Origin: VYDC01 sp034420495
GTDB lineage: Bacteria; Chloroflexota; Dehalococcoidia; UBA2979
DNA length: 8,380 nt
Direction: 5' to 3'
Assembly: GCA_034420495.1 (NCBI GenBank)
Contig: DAOULG010000108.1
Span: 1-8,380 of the forward strand
Numbering within the stretch: position 1 is the stretch's first letter; the number at the start of each line of letters is the position of its first letter. Of the stretch, positions 1 through 6,655 are shown one piece after another. Made by a program: the position numbers and the translations under genes. The notes under the pieces were generated by a model that was not told the DNA's origin, did no database searches, and worked only from the letters and a program-made list of their open reading frames with translations.

Positions 1-187
1 CTCGGCGCCGCGCGTCGCGGCGATCATCGAGCGGCGGCTGCTCGGGCGGCGGGCGGGGCGCTCGCTCGACGCCGCGGGGGGGCTTCGCCGCGCTCCCCGG
101 GCCCTCTCCGCGATGCTCCCGGCGGCGCTGGCGGGGGTGCGCTCCGCCGCCGCCTCCGCGCTAAGGCGCCTCGCCCGGCGGGGCTAG
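1..187 (+). CDS. 3' end of an unidentified convergent gene (partial)
   Basis: A plus-strand frame (codons from base 2) runs without a stop from the window edge to TAG at 185-187. It gives about 61 residues, rich in Ala, Arg and Leu, ending ...SALRRLARRG. Of roughly 27 A/T bases in this stretch only three fall in third codon positions (ctt, gct, cta), as expected for a real gene at this base composition. The same wobble phase is also compatible with a minus-strand frame, but that frame has no ATG, GTG or TTG start until ATG at 27-25, so it cannot explain most of the region. The residue pattern suggests amphipathic or basic helices. I recognise no family and assign no function. The gene converges on the acylphosphatase gene and shares the stop palindrome CTAG with it. 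Its start lies outside the window. Confidence 0.5.
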   Translation, partial: SAPRVAAIIERRLLGRRAGRSLDAAGGLRRAPRALSAMLPAALAGVRSAAASALRRLARRG

Positions 188-477
188 TAGCGCGCCTCGA
201 AGCCGCGGAGGCCGCCCTCGGGCTCCTCCCAGCGGTACTCGACGTCGTCGACCACGGCGAGGGACGGCCCCTCGCGGAGGCGCTCGACGAAGCGGCGCAG
301 CGTGGGCTCGTCGCCCTCGGCGACGACCTCGACGGAGCGGCCGTCGGCGAGATTGCGGGCGTAGCCGGCGACCTGGAGCCGCGTCGCCTCCTCCACGCAG
401 AAGGCGCGGTAGCCGACGCTCTGCACCCGCCCGAGCGCGCGCCCGACGAGGCGCCGGCGCGGCCCGGCCGGGCTCAC
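184..477 (-). CDS. acyP: Acylphosphatase
   Basis: This is a 97-residue protein, the usual size for acylphosphatases, which hydrolyse carboxyl-phosphate bonds in small acyl phosphates in the cytoplasm. The family signature is clear: GRVQSVGYR at residues 16-24 gives the phosphate-binding loop with the catalytic Arg (R24), and GYARNLADG at 38-46 supplies the catalytic Asn (N42). It is followed by the strand VEVVAEG and a helix FVERLREGP. The loop has Ser (S20) where Gly is usual (GRVQGVGFR), a mild deviation. The start is taken as GTG at 477-475 because it overlaps the aroKB stop as GTGA and leaves just enough N-terminus for the first strand. The frame is open far upstream, but that part is antisense-like noise inside aroKB. 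The Shine-Dalgarno match is weak, so expression probably depends on coupling to aroKB. A link to shikimate metabolism is not implied by the family. It is the last gene of the leftward operon. Confidence 0.9.
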   Translation of the reverse strand: MSPAGPRRRLVGRALGRVQSVGYRAFCVEEATRLQVAGYARNLADGRSVEVVAEGDEPTLRRFVERLREGPSLAVVDDVEYRWEEPEGGLRGFEARY

Positions 478-2159
478 GTCGCCGTCCCGCTCGCGAGTCC
501 GCGCACGACGTCCTCGACCAGCTCGGCGGGGACGTCGTCGCGCACCACCGTCCGGCCCGGCGCCTCGAGCAGGACGAAGCGCTGCTGGCCGGAGACGATC
601 TTCTTGTCGTAGCGCATCGCCCCCAGCACCGCCTCGACGTCGATCCCGGGGCAGGCGACGGGGAGTCCGAAGGCGCGCAGCATCTCCTCGTGCCGGCGCG
701 AGTCCGAGGGGTCGAGCAGCCCCATCCGCTCGGCGATGCGCGCGGCGCCGACCATGCCGACCGCCACCGCCTCCCCGTGCAGGAACCGCTCGTAGCCGCC
801 GGCCGCCTCCACGCCGTGGCCGATCGTGTGGCCGTAGTTGAGGATGGCGCGCATCCCCGACTCGTGCGGGTCGCTCGAGACGACGAGCGCCTTCGCGCGC
901 ACCGAGCGGGCGATGACCGAGGCGAGGAGCGCGGGATCGGCGGTGCCGCCGGCGAGCTCGGCGGCGTTCTCCGAGAGCTCGTCGATGAGCTCCGTGTCGA
1001 GGATCAGCGCGTGCTTGATGACCTCGGCGAAGCCCTCGACGAGGGAGCGGTGCGGGAGCGTGGCGAGGGTCTCGGTGTCGGCGATCACGCCGCGCGGCTG
1101 GTGGAAGGCCCCCACCAGGTTCTTCCCCTGCGGGAGGTCGACGGCGACCTTGCCGCCCACCGAGGCGTCGGTCATCGCGAGCACCGAGGTCGGCAGGTGG
1201 ACGAGCGGCATCCCCCGCAGGTAGGTGGCGGCGACGTGCCCGGCGAGGTCGCCGACCACCCCGCCGCCGAGGGCGAGCACCGCGTCGCCGCGCTCGGCCC
1301 GCTGCCCGGCGAGCCAGGCGTAGAGCTCGGAGGCGACCGAGAGCTGCTTCGAGCGCTCGCCCGAGGGGACGATGTAGGAGGCGCCGGCGATGCCGGCCTC
1401 GTCGAGCACCTCCGCCACGCGCCGGCCGTGGAGCCCTATGACCTCCGAGTCGGAGATGACGAGCACGCGCCCGCCGAGGCCGAGCATCCGGAGCCGGTCG
1501 GGGAGCCGTGCCAGCTCCCCGGCCCCCACCCACACCGGGTAGCGCTCGCGCACGGTGTCGACGACGGCGGTCGGCGCCCGCGCCGGCGCCTCCGCGCCGA
1601 GGCGGTCGCGCCGGCGCTCGTCGGAGAGCGCCTGCGGCGAGCGCTCCGCCCACAGCACGAGGATCCTCGAGGCGGCCTCGGCCGGGGTGAGCGCCTGCAC
1701 CGGGATCCAGGCGTCGGCGTGCGCGTAGAAGGGGCGCCGCTCCTGCTCGAGCTCGAAGAGGCGCCCCTCGACGTCCCCCGCGAGCAGGGGGCGCTCGCTC
1801 GCGCCGGCCGCCTCCCTCAGGCGATCGGCGATCACCCGCGGCGTCGCGTCGAGGTGGCAGAGGAAGCCGTGCTCGCCGAGGGCGCGGCGAGCGCGGGCCG
1901 AGAGGAAGGCGCCCCCGCCGGTCGCGATCACCGCCGGGGTGCGGCGCGCCGCCTCCACGACGACGCGCTCCTCGATGCGGCGGAAGGAGGCCTCGCCGCC
2001 GGAGACGATGAGCTGGGCCGGCGTCCGCCCCTCGCGCTCGGTGATGAGATCGTCGGTGTCCAGGAGCGGCCAGCCGAGGCGCTCGGAGAGCACGGCGCCG
2101 ACCGAGGACTTCCCGACCCCCGAGAGGCCGACCAGGACCAGCTGTCGCGCGGCGTTCAT
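474..2159 (-). CDS. aroKB: Bifunctional shikimate kinase / 3-dehydroquinate synthase (AroK-AroB fusion)
   Basis: This is a 561-residue cytosolic protein with two complete enzymes in one frame. Residues 1-170 are shikimate kinase (shikimate + ATP to shikimate 3-phosphate): Walker A GLSGVGKS at 11-18, DTD at 34-36, FRRIE at 59-63, the GGG loop at 81-83, the lid Arg in ERPLL (R123), and ERRPFY at 140-145. A linker rich in Ala, Arg and Pro follows (about 172-196). Residues 197-561 are NAD- and metal-dependent dehydroquinate synthase (DAHP to 3-dehydroquinate): GGGVVGDLAG at 298-307, DASVGGK at 331-337, GKN at 345-347, and the presumed metal ligands E379, H444 (NYGHTIGH) and H461 (HGE), plus DKK at 518-520. 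All key residues are present, so both halves should be active. The start is ATG 2159-2157, which overlaps the aroC stop as ATGA; a GGAGG lies 10 bases upstream. The frame is open further upstream, but that lies inside aroC. The two activities are not consecutive in the pathway (steps 2 and 5). Confidence 0.95.
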   Translation of the reverse strand: MNAARQLVLVGLSGVGKSSVGAVLSERLGWPLLDTDDLITEREGRTPAQLIVSGGEASFRRIEERVVVEAARRTPAVIATGGGAFLSARARRALGEHGFLCHLDATPRVIADRLREAAGASERPLLAGDVEGRLFELEQERRPFYAHADAWIPVQALTPAEAASRILVLWAERSPQALSDERRRDRLGAEAPARAPTAVVDTVRERYPVWVGAGELARLPDRLRMLGLGGRVLVISDSEVIGLHGRRVAEVLDEAGIAGASYIVPSGERSKQLSVASELYAWLAGQRAERGDAVLALGGGVVGDLAGHVAATYLRGMPLVHLPTSVLAMTDASVGGKVAVDLPQGKNLVGAFHQPRGVIADTETLATLPHRSLVEGFAEVIKHALILDTELIDELSENAAELAGGTADPALLASVIARSVRAKALVVSSDPHESGMRAILNYGHTIGHGVEAAGGYERFLHGEAVAVGMVGAARIAERMGLLDPSDSRRHEEMLRAFGLPVACPGIDVEAVLGAMRYDKKIVSGQQRFVLLEAPGRTVVRDDVPAELVEDVVRGLASGTAT

Positions 2160-3391
2160 TCGGCGGGGTCCTCCGTCCGCTGCTGGCCGGCCTGCTCGCC
2201 CGGCCGGGGGCCGTTGCCCGGGCGGCGCGGTCCGACGCTCTCCCGGAAGGCGTCGTGGTTGCGCCGGAGCTCCTCCACGTGATCGCCCCCGAACTTCTCC
2301 AGCACGGCCCCGGCGAGCACGATCGCGAGCATCGCCTCGCCGATCACCGCCGCCGCCGGCACGACGCAGGCGTCCGAGCGCTCGTAGAAGGAGGTCGCCT
2401 CCGCCCCGCTGTGCAGGTCGGCCGTCGGCATGCGGCGCGGGACCGTCGATATCGGCTTGATGGCGGCGCGCACGACCAGGTCCTCCCCGTTCGTCATCCC
2501 GCCCTCCAGGCCGCCGGCGCGGTTGCTGGCCCGCCGCCAGGGGCGCCCCGACCAGCGCGCGCTCGGGAGGATCACGTCCTGCGCCTCGGAGCCGGGGAGC
2601 GCCGCCGCCGTCCAGGCGTCGCCCACCTCCACCCCCTTCACGGCGTTGATGGAGAGGACGGCCTGCGCGATGCGGCCGTCGAGGCGCCGGTCCCACTGCA
2701 CGTGGCTGCCGAGCCCGAACGGGAGACCCTCGGCCCGCACCTCGAAGACCCCGCCCAGCGTGTCGTGCTGCGCCTTCGCCTCGTCGATGGCGGCGATCAT
2801 CGCGGCCTCGACGGCGGCGTCGGCGACCCGCACCGGCGAGCGCTCGACCGCCTCCCAGTCGACCTCACCGGGGGCCTCCCACGCGACGGCGCCGACGGAG
2901 CGGACGTGGGAGCGGACGCGCACGCCGATCTCGGCGAGGAGCGCGCGCGCCACCGCGCCGACGGCGACGCGCGCCGCCGTCTCCCTCGCGCTCGCCCGCT
3001 CGAGGATGGGGCGGACGTCGTCGAGGCCGTACTTCTGCGTGCCGGCGAGATCGGCGTGCCCCGGCCTGAGCAGCGTGACCGGATCCACCTCCTCCGTGAC
3101 CTCCCCGACCGCCATCCGCACGCCCCAGTTGGCGTTGGCGTGATCGGCGTTGCCTATCCAGAGGGCGATCGGCGATCCGATGCTCCGCCCGTGCCGGACG
3201 CCGGCGGTGATCTCGGCGCGGTCGCGCTCGATCTGCTGGCGCTTCCCGCGGCCGTAGCCCTGCTGGCGGCGCGCCAGGTCGCGCGCGATCTGATCCTCGG
3301 AGAGCGGGAGCCCGGCCGGGACGCCCTCGATGATCGCGGTGAGACCGCGCCCGTGGGACTCGCCGGCCGTGAGGAAGCGGAGCGCGCTCAT
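2156..3391 (-). CDS. aroC: Chorismate synthase
   Basis: This is a 411-residue enzyme converting 5-enolpyruvylshikimate 3-phosphate to chorismate with reduced FMN, the last common step of aromatic biosynthesis. The three family signatures are present: GESHG at 10-14 (with the conserved active-site His, H13), RASARETAAR at 132-141, and RSDACVVPAA near residue 340. The second conserved His is H112 in RPGHAD. The FMN/substrate segments RRQQGYGRGKR (41-51) and NRAGGLEGGMTNGE are also clear. The length is slightly above the usual 360-400 because of a tail of about 25 residues, rich in Arg, Pro, Gly and Gln, after the normal end (FRESVGPRR...). The start is ATG 3391-3389, directly before the invariant N-terminal strand (MSALRFLTAGESHG). 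It overlaps the upstream stop as ATGA. A start further upstream would add only low-complexity residues. The gene lies between an uncharacterised gene and aroKB in the same operon. Confidence 0.96.
   Translation of the reverse strand: MSALRFLTAGESHGRGLTAIIEGVPAGLPLSEDQIARDLARRQQGYGRGKRQQIERDRAEITAGVRHGRSIGSPIALWIGNADHANANWGVRMAVGEVTEEVDPVTLLRPGHADLAGTQKYGLDDVRPILERASARETAARVAVGAVARALLAEIGVRVRSHVRSVGAVAWEAPGEVDWEAVERSPVRVADAAVEAAMIAAIDEAKAQHDTLGGVFEVRAEGLPFGLGSHVQWDRRLDGRIAQAVLSINAVKGVEVGDAWTAAALPGSEAQDVILPSARWSGRPWRRASNRAGGLEGGMTNGEDLVVRAAIKPISTVPRRMPTADLHSGAEATSFYERSDACVVPAAAVIGEAMLAIVLAGAVLEKFGGDHVEELRRNHDAFRESVGPRRPGNGPRPGEQAGQQRTEDPAE
2170..2174 (-). promoter_or_regulatory. Shine-Dalgarno site of aroKB
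   Basis: GGAGG on the minus strand, with 10 bases between it and the ATG at 2159. It lies inside the end of aroC. It is the clearest ribosome-binding site of the window and supports the ATG at 2159 as the aroKB start; the other internal genes have only weak G-rich matches. Confidence 0.6.
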
Positions 3392-4215
3392 CGCCCGGCC
3401 CCCGCGACCGGCGCGCGGGCGGCGCCCGCCGCGTCCGCCTCCGCGTCCGCCTGGAGGGTGATCCCCTCGCCCGGGGAGATCAGCGCCCCCCGGTCGGGGT
3501 CGATCTCGCCGCCGGGCGGCGACTCCCGCGTCCGCCACCCGGCGAGCACCCGGGCCGGATCCTCGCCCGGCTGGGGACGGGGCGGCGCCCCGGCCCCAGC
3601 CGCCCCGTTCTTCCTCACGCCGTCCCCCGCCGCGCCGCCGGCCCCGTCCCCGGAGCCCTCGCCGGCCTCCGCGGGAGCGGCCGGGTCGGGCTCAGGGAGC
3701 TCCCACCGCGCCGCCCAGTCGACGCCCGCCGCCTGCTCCCGGGTCGCGCGCGTGGTGAGCAGCGCGCGGGTGCGGGTCGCGCCGGAGGCGTCGCGGAACC
3801 GCTCCCAGACGTCGACCTGCACCTCGGCGAAGCGGACGTGCGGGATCTCGTAGAGGAGGCGCTCGGCCATGCGCAGCGCGGCGCGCCGGCCGACGGCGAG
3901 GGGGCCCGCGACCTCGCGCCGGCCCCCGGCCACGACGCGGACGTCGGCGTCGGCGATGAGCGAGGCGCGGGCGCGGTCGCGGTCGGCCGCGACGAGCTCG
4001 GCGGAGGCGAGCGCCGCCCAGTCCGCGGAGGGCATCCCCTTCGGCGGCCGCATCTCCCCCCACGACTCGAAGGCGGCGTCGAGCGCCTCGCGCAGCACCT
4101 CCAGGTCGCCCGAGGCGATGCGCTCGCGCCAGGCGCGCGCGGCGAAGGTCCCCTGCAGCACGAGGAAGCCCAGGAAGACGCCGACGGCCACCACCACCAG
4201 GACGCCGATCTCCAC
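3388..4215 (-). CDS. Uncharacterised membrane-anchored protein between aroE and aroC
   Basis: This is a 275-residue protein of no family I recognise. Residues 4-22 (GVLVVVAVGVFLGFLVLQG) form one N-terminal hydrophobic segment, an uncleaved signal-anchor by appearance. Residues 25-172 look like a folded domain: a helical part (RERIASGDLEVLREALDAAFESW), RPPKG at 56-60, then an alternating strand pattern around YEIPHVRFAEVQVDVWERF and TRTRALLTTRATREQ. From about 173 to the end the chain is low-complexity Ala/Gly/Pro/Glu and probably disordered, apart from a short mixed stretch (DPARVLAGWRTRESPPGGE). The domain resembles small soluble domains attached to single-pass anchors, but I cannot name it. 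The start is GTG 4215-4213, just before the hydrophobic segment, with a G-run about 9 bases upstream. It lies 18 bases after aroE and overlaps aroC as ATGA, so it is co-expressed with shikimate genes. Third-position G/C use matches its neighbours. A structural or envelope role is as plausible as any metabolic one. Confidence 0.8.
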   Translation of the reverse strand: MEIGVLVVVAVGVFLGFLVLQGTFAARAWRERIASGDLEVLREALDAAFESWGEMRPPKGMPSADWAALASAELVAADRDRARASLIADADVRVVAGGRREVAGPLAVGRRAALRMAERLLYEIPHVRFAEVQVDVWERFRDASGATRTRALLTTRATREQAAGVDWAARWELPEPDPAAPAEAGEGSGDGAGGAAGDGVRKNGAAGAGAPPRPQPGEDPARVLAGWRTRESPPGGEIDPDRGALISPGEGITLQADAEADAAGAARAPVAGAGR

Positions 4216-4233
4216 CTCGCGCCCGCCCCCCTG

Positions 4234-5085
4234 CTACCGCTCCCCGAGCGCGGCGCGGGCCGCGTCGAACATCACCCCGAGGGGTGGCTCCACGCCGGTC
4301 CACAGCCGGAACGAGGCCGCGCCCTGATGCACGAGCATCGCGAGCCCGCCGACGGCGCGCGCCCCGCCGAGCGACGCCTCCCGGAGGAAGGGCGTCCACT
4401 CCGGGGTGTAGACGGAATCGAACGCCACCTGCCCGGAACGGAACGCCGAGCGTGGGAGCGGGCTCCTGGTCTCGTCGGGGCCGTGCCGCATGCCGAGCGG
4501 CGTGCAGTGTATCACCAGCGAGGCCCGGGACAGGGCCGCGCGGAGCTCGCCGGAGGCGGCGTCCAGGGGGCAGGTCGAGACCGGGAGCGCCCCGCCGGCG
4601 AGCGGGCGCAGCTCCTCGCCGCGCTCCGGCGTGCGGTTCGCCACCGTCACGGCGCCCGCGCCGTGGCGGGCGAGCGCGATCACGGCGGCGCGCGCGGCGC
4701 CGCCGGCGCCGAGCAGGACGACGTGCTCCCCCGCGACGTCGATGCCGGCCTCCTCCCAGGCGCCGCGGAGCCCCGCGACGTCGGTGTTCGAGGCCTGGAG
4801 CAGCCCCCCGGCGTTGACGACGGTGTTGACGGCGCCCACGCGCTCGGCGGCCCCGTCCGGGCGGTCGACCAGGGGCAGCATCGCCACCTTGTGCGGCACC
4901 GTGACGTTGGCGCCGAGCAGGTCGCCCCCGCGCAGCCGCTCCACGGCCGGGCGGAGGTCGGCCGGCGGCACGTCCCACGCCTCGTAGCGGACGTCGAGGC
5001 CCGCGGCCTCGAACGCCGCCTGCTGGAAGGCGGGGGAGACGGAGTGCGCCACCGGGTGGCCGAGGAGCGCGACCAGACCCGTCAC
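4234..5085 (-). CDS. aroE: Shikimate dehydrogenase (NADP+)
   Basis: This is a 283-residue cytosolic enzyme reducing 3-dehydroshikimate to shikimate, of normal family length. The N-terminal substrate domain shows GHPVAHSVSP (9-18; shikimate-binding S15 and S17), NVTVPHK (60-66; catalytic K66) and NTD (100-102; catalytic D102). The Rossmann domain has GAGGAARA at 126-133 and NRT at 150-152, the motif that favours NADP in AroE proteins. The C-terminal AMLVHQGA brings the conserved Gln (about residue 254) back to the substrate site. This pattern fits AroE rather than the broader YdiB/quinate types, though in vitro specificity cannot be read from sequence. The start is GTG 5085-5083, the only start placed right before the first strand (MTGLVALLGHP). 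It follows mltG after 6 bases, with no strong ribosome site, so translation probably depends on ribosomes finishing mltG. Its product is the substrate of the kinase half of the fused aroKB product. Confidence 0.95.
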   Translation of the reverse strand: MTGLVALLGHPVAHSVSPAFQQAAFEAAGLDVRYEAWDVPPADLRPAVERLRGGDLLGANVTVPHKVAMLPLVDRPDGAAERVGAVNTVVNAGGLLQASNTDVAGLRGAWEEAGIDVAGEHVVLLGAGGAARAAVIALARHGAGAVTVANRTPERGEELRPLAGGALPVSTCPLDAASGELRAALSRASLVIHCTPLGMRHGPDETRSPLPRSAFRSGQVAFDSVYTPEWTPFLREASLGGARAVGGLAMLVHQGAASFRLWTGVEPPLGVMFDAARAALGER

Positions 5086-5091
5086 GGCGCG

Positions 5092-6225
5092 CTACTCGCA
5101 GGCCGCGCGGTAGCGCTCGACCTTGGCGATGTGCTCGTCGAGCGTCTCCGAGAAGAGGTGGCTCACGCCGTCGCAGGAGGGGTTCGCGACGAAGTAGAGG
5201 AGATCGGTCTCGGGCGCCGCGGCGACGGCGCGGATCGCCGCGGCGCTGGGCTGCGCTATAGGGCCCGGCGGGAGTCCGCCGACGCGGTAGGTGTTGTAGG
5301 GCGAGTCGACGGCGAGATCGTCGATGGTGAGCGACTCCTTCCACCAGCCGTGGCGCGCGACGCTCCCCTCTGTCGCGATCGCGTACTGGACGGTCGGGTC
5401 GGCCTGCAGCGGGATCCCGCTCTCCAGGCGGTTCAGGAAGACCGAGGCGATGAGCGGGTACTCCTCCTCGACGGCGCCCTCGCGCTGGACTATAGAGGCG
5501 AGCGTGAGCAGCTCGTGGAGGGAGAGACCGCGCTCGGCGGCCTCCCGCCGGAGCTCCGCGGTGAGGGTCTCTGCGAGCGCGTCGAGCATCGCCTGGAGCA
5601 GCGACTCCGCGCTCGCGGCCTCCTCGCTGGCGTAGCTCCGCGCCGCCAGGTAGCCCTGGAGCGTCGCCCCCTCGGGGCGCCCGGCGAGGAGCGGATGGCT
5701 GCGGGGGCCCTCGTGCGCCGCGTCCCACTCCGCCTCCGGGACGAGCGGCCCCTCGACGCATCCCGGCGGCGCCTCCCGCCCCTCCTGCGTGAGGAGCTCG
5801 CGCAGCTCCTCCAGGCGCAGCCCCGCCGGCACGCAGATGACGGCCTCGCGCGGGGTGCCGGCGCGCAGGCGCCGGATCAGCTCGCCCGCCGGCGTCGGGC
5901 GCAGCAGCGTGTAGCGCCCGGCCTGGAGCTCCGGGGCCGCGCGCTGGTAGTCGAGCAGGAGCAGGAAGGCCTGCTCGTCCGCCAGCACGCCGGCCTCCTG
6001 CGCGATCCGGGCGATGCCGCCGGCGCCGGCGCCCTGCGGCACCTCCAGCTCGCCCTCGTCGACGGCGAAGCTCACCGCGACCGCGGCCGCCGGGGCGCGC
6101 GCATCGAGGGCGGAGGCGGCCTGCTGAGGCGTCCTCTCGACGAGCGCGCGGGCTCCGCCCAGCACCAGCGCGGCGTAGATGAGGAGCGCCGCCAGCACGA
6201 GCACGAGCGGATCACGGGGCCGCAT
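5092..6225 (-). CDS. mltG: Endolytic murein transglycosylase MltG (YceG-like)
   Basis: This is a 377-residue inner-membrane enzyme that cleaves nascent glycan strands and is thought to set their length. A single membrane segment lies at residues 7-24. A LysM-like part follows at about 58-122 (VPQGAGAGGIARIAQEAGVL...ELIRRLRAGTP). The catalytic domain has ASIVQREG (243-250; E249 matches the catalytic Glu of the family), FLNRL, PLQADPTVQYA (272-282), SPYNTYRVGGLPPGPI (308-322), LYFVANP and HLF (356-358). It is a little longer than the E. coli protein. One motif is degraded: where the family usually has a sequence like LEGYLFPDTY, this protein has LQGYLAARSY (189-198). Old annotations often call this family aminodeoxychorismate lyase, which is not supported here. 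The start is ATG 6225-6223, overlapping ruvX by 14 bases, with GGGGGA several bases upstream. The gene is widely found between ruvX and aro genes in high-GC bacteria. Confidence 0.93.
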   Translation of the reverse strand: MRPRDPLVLVLAALLIYAALVLGGARALVERTPQQAASALDARAPAAAVAVSFAVDEGELEVPQGAGAGGIARIAQEAGVLADEQAFLLLLDYQRAAPELQAGRYTLLRPTPAGELIRRLRAGTPREAVICVPAGLRLEELRELLTQEGREAPPGCVEGPLVPEAEWDAAHEGPRSHPLLAGRPEGATLQGYLAARSYASEEAASAESLLQAMLDALAETLTAELRREAAERGLSLHELLTLASIVQREGAVEEEYPLIASVFLNRLESGIPLQADPTVQYAIATEGSVARHGWWKESLTIDDLAVDSPYNTYRVGGLPPGPIAQPSAAAIRAVAAAPETDLLYFVANPSCDGVSHLFSETLDEHIAKVERYRAACE

Positions 6226-6655
6226 CGTCGTCCCCCGAGGCGGCCGCGCCCGGCGCGTCGCGGCGCGCGTCCAGGAAGCGCTGCAGGATCATCGCCGCCG
6301 CGATGTCGTCGGCGGGGCGCTCCGCCCGGCCCCCCCGGCCTCCCCCCCTGGGCGAGGCCTGCTCCGCCGCCCAGGTCGTGAGCCGCTCGTCGGCGTACTC
6401 GACCGGGAGCCCGAGCGAGGCGAGCCGGGCGCCGAGGCGGCGCGCGGCCCGCGCCGCCTCCCCCTCCGCGCCGGCGAGCGTGAGCGGCAGCCCGACGACG
6501 ATGCCGCCGGCCCGCTCGCGCGACGCGGTGGCGCGCACCGCCGGGAAGGCGGCGGAGGCCGGGACCACCTCGAGCGGCACGGCGAGGCGCTCGTCGTCGT
6601 CGCAGATGGCGAGGCCCACGCGCGCGGCGCCGGGGTCGACGCCGATCCAGCGCAT
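6212..6655 (-). CDS. ruvX: Putative pre-16S rRNA nuclease / Holliday junction resolvase-like protein RuvX (YqgF)
   Basis: This is a 147-residue RNase H-fold nuclease, the usual size for YqgF/RuvX. The family is tied to 16S rRNA 5'-end maturation and was earlier proposed as a Holliday junction resolvase. The acidic active-site residues are in place: D7 in GVDPGAARVGLA, E90 in YADERLTT, and D116/D117 in DDIAAAMILQRFL. VVGLPL at 53-58 is the conserved central strand. The loop before the last acidic motif (residues 101-114) is low-complexity Gly/Arg, encoded by two C-runs on the plus strand, but the motifs before and after it are in one frame, so there is no frameshift. The C-terminus (about 133-147) is a short Ala/Asp-rich tail. 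The start ATG 6655-6653 shares one base with the upstream stop (TGATG). The end overlaps mltG by 14 bases, indicating translational coupling. Confidence 0.93.
   Translation of the reverse strand: MRWIGVDPGAARVGLAICDDDERLAVPLEVVPASAAFPAVRATASRERAGGIVVGLPLTLAGAEGEAARAARRLGARLASLGLPVEYADERLTTWAAEQASPRGGGRGGRAERPADDIAAAMILQRFLDARRDAPGAAASGDDDAAP

Noticed and set aside
173..184. Possible terminator hairpin (GCCC, loop GGCG, GGGC) near the convergent stops
   Set aside because: The stem is only four pairs with no T-run. Such short palindromes are expected by chance at this GC content.
184..1653. 489-residue reading for the acylphosphatase frame
   Set aside because: Only the last 97 residues match a family; the rest is an out-of-frame shadow of aroKB.
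474..2696. Longer start for aroKB at 2696
   Set aside because: The extra 179 residues lie inside aroC in another frame and are Arg/Gly-rich noise. The ATG at 2159 has a GGAGG and begins right before the kinase's first strand.
2156..3538. Longer start for aroC at 3538
   Set aside because: The extra 49 residues are low complexity and overlap the upstream gene. The invariant chorismate synthase N-terminus starts at ATG 3391.
5256..5497. TATAG-like sequences that could be -10 elements inside mltG (near 5258 and 5492)
   Set aside because: No matching -35 element, and both encode normal parts of the MltG catalytic domain (the GPI and SIV segments). Not enough to call a promoter.
6330..6348. Two runs of seven C in ruvX as a possible frameshift site
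   Set aside because: The acidic motifs before (YADERLTT) and after (DDIAAAMILQ) are in one frame and normally spaced, so the gene is intact.
690..6381. Several very long plus-strand open frames (690-2282, 2255-3853, 3838-6381)
   Set aside because: They lie opposite recognisable aro, mltG and other genes. Their translations are low-complexity Arg/Ala/Gly/His without family motifs, and stops are rare simply because of the high GC content.
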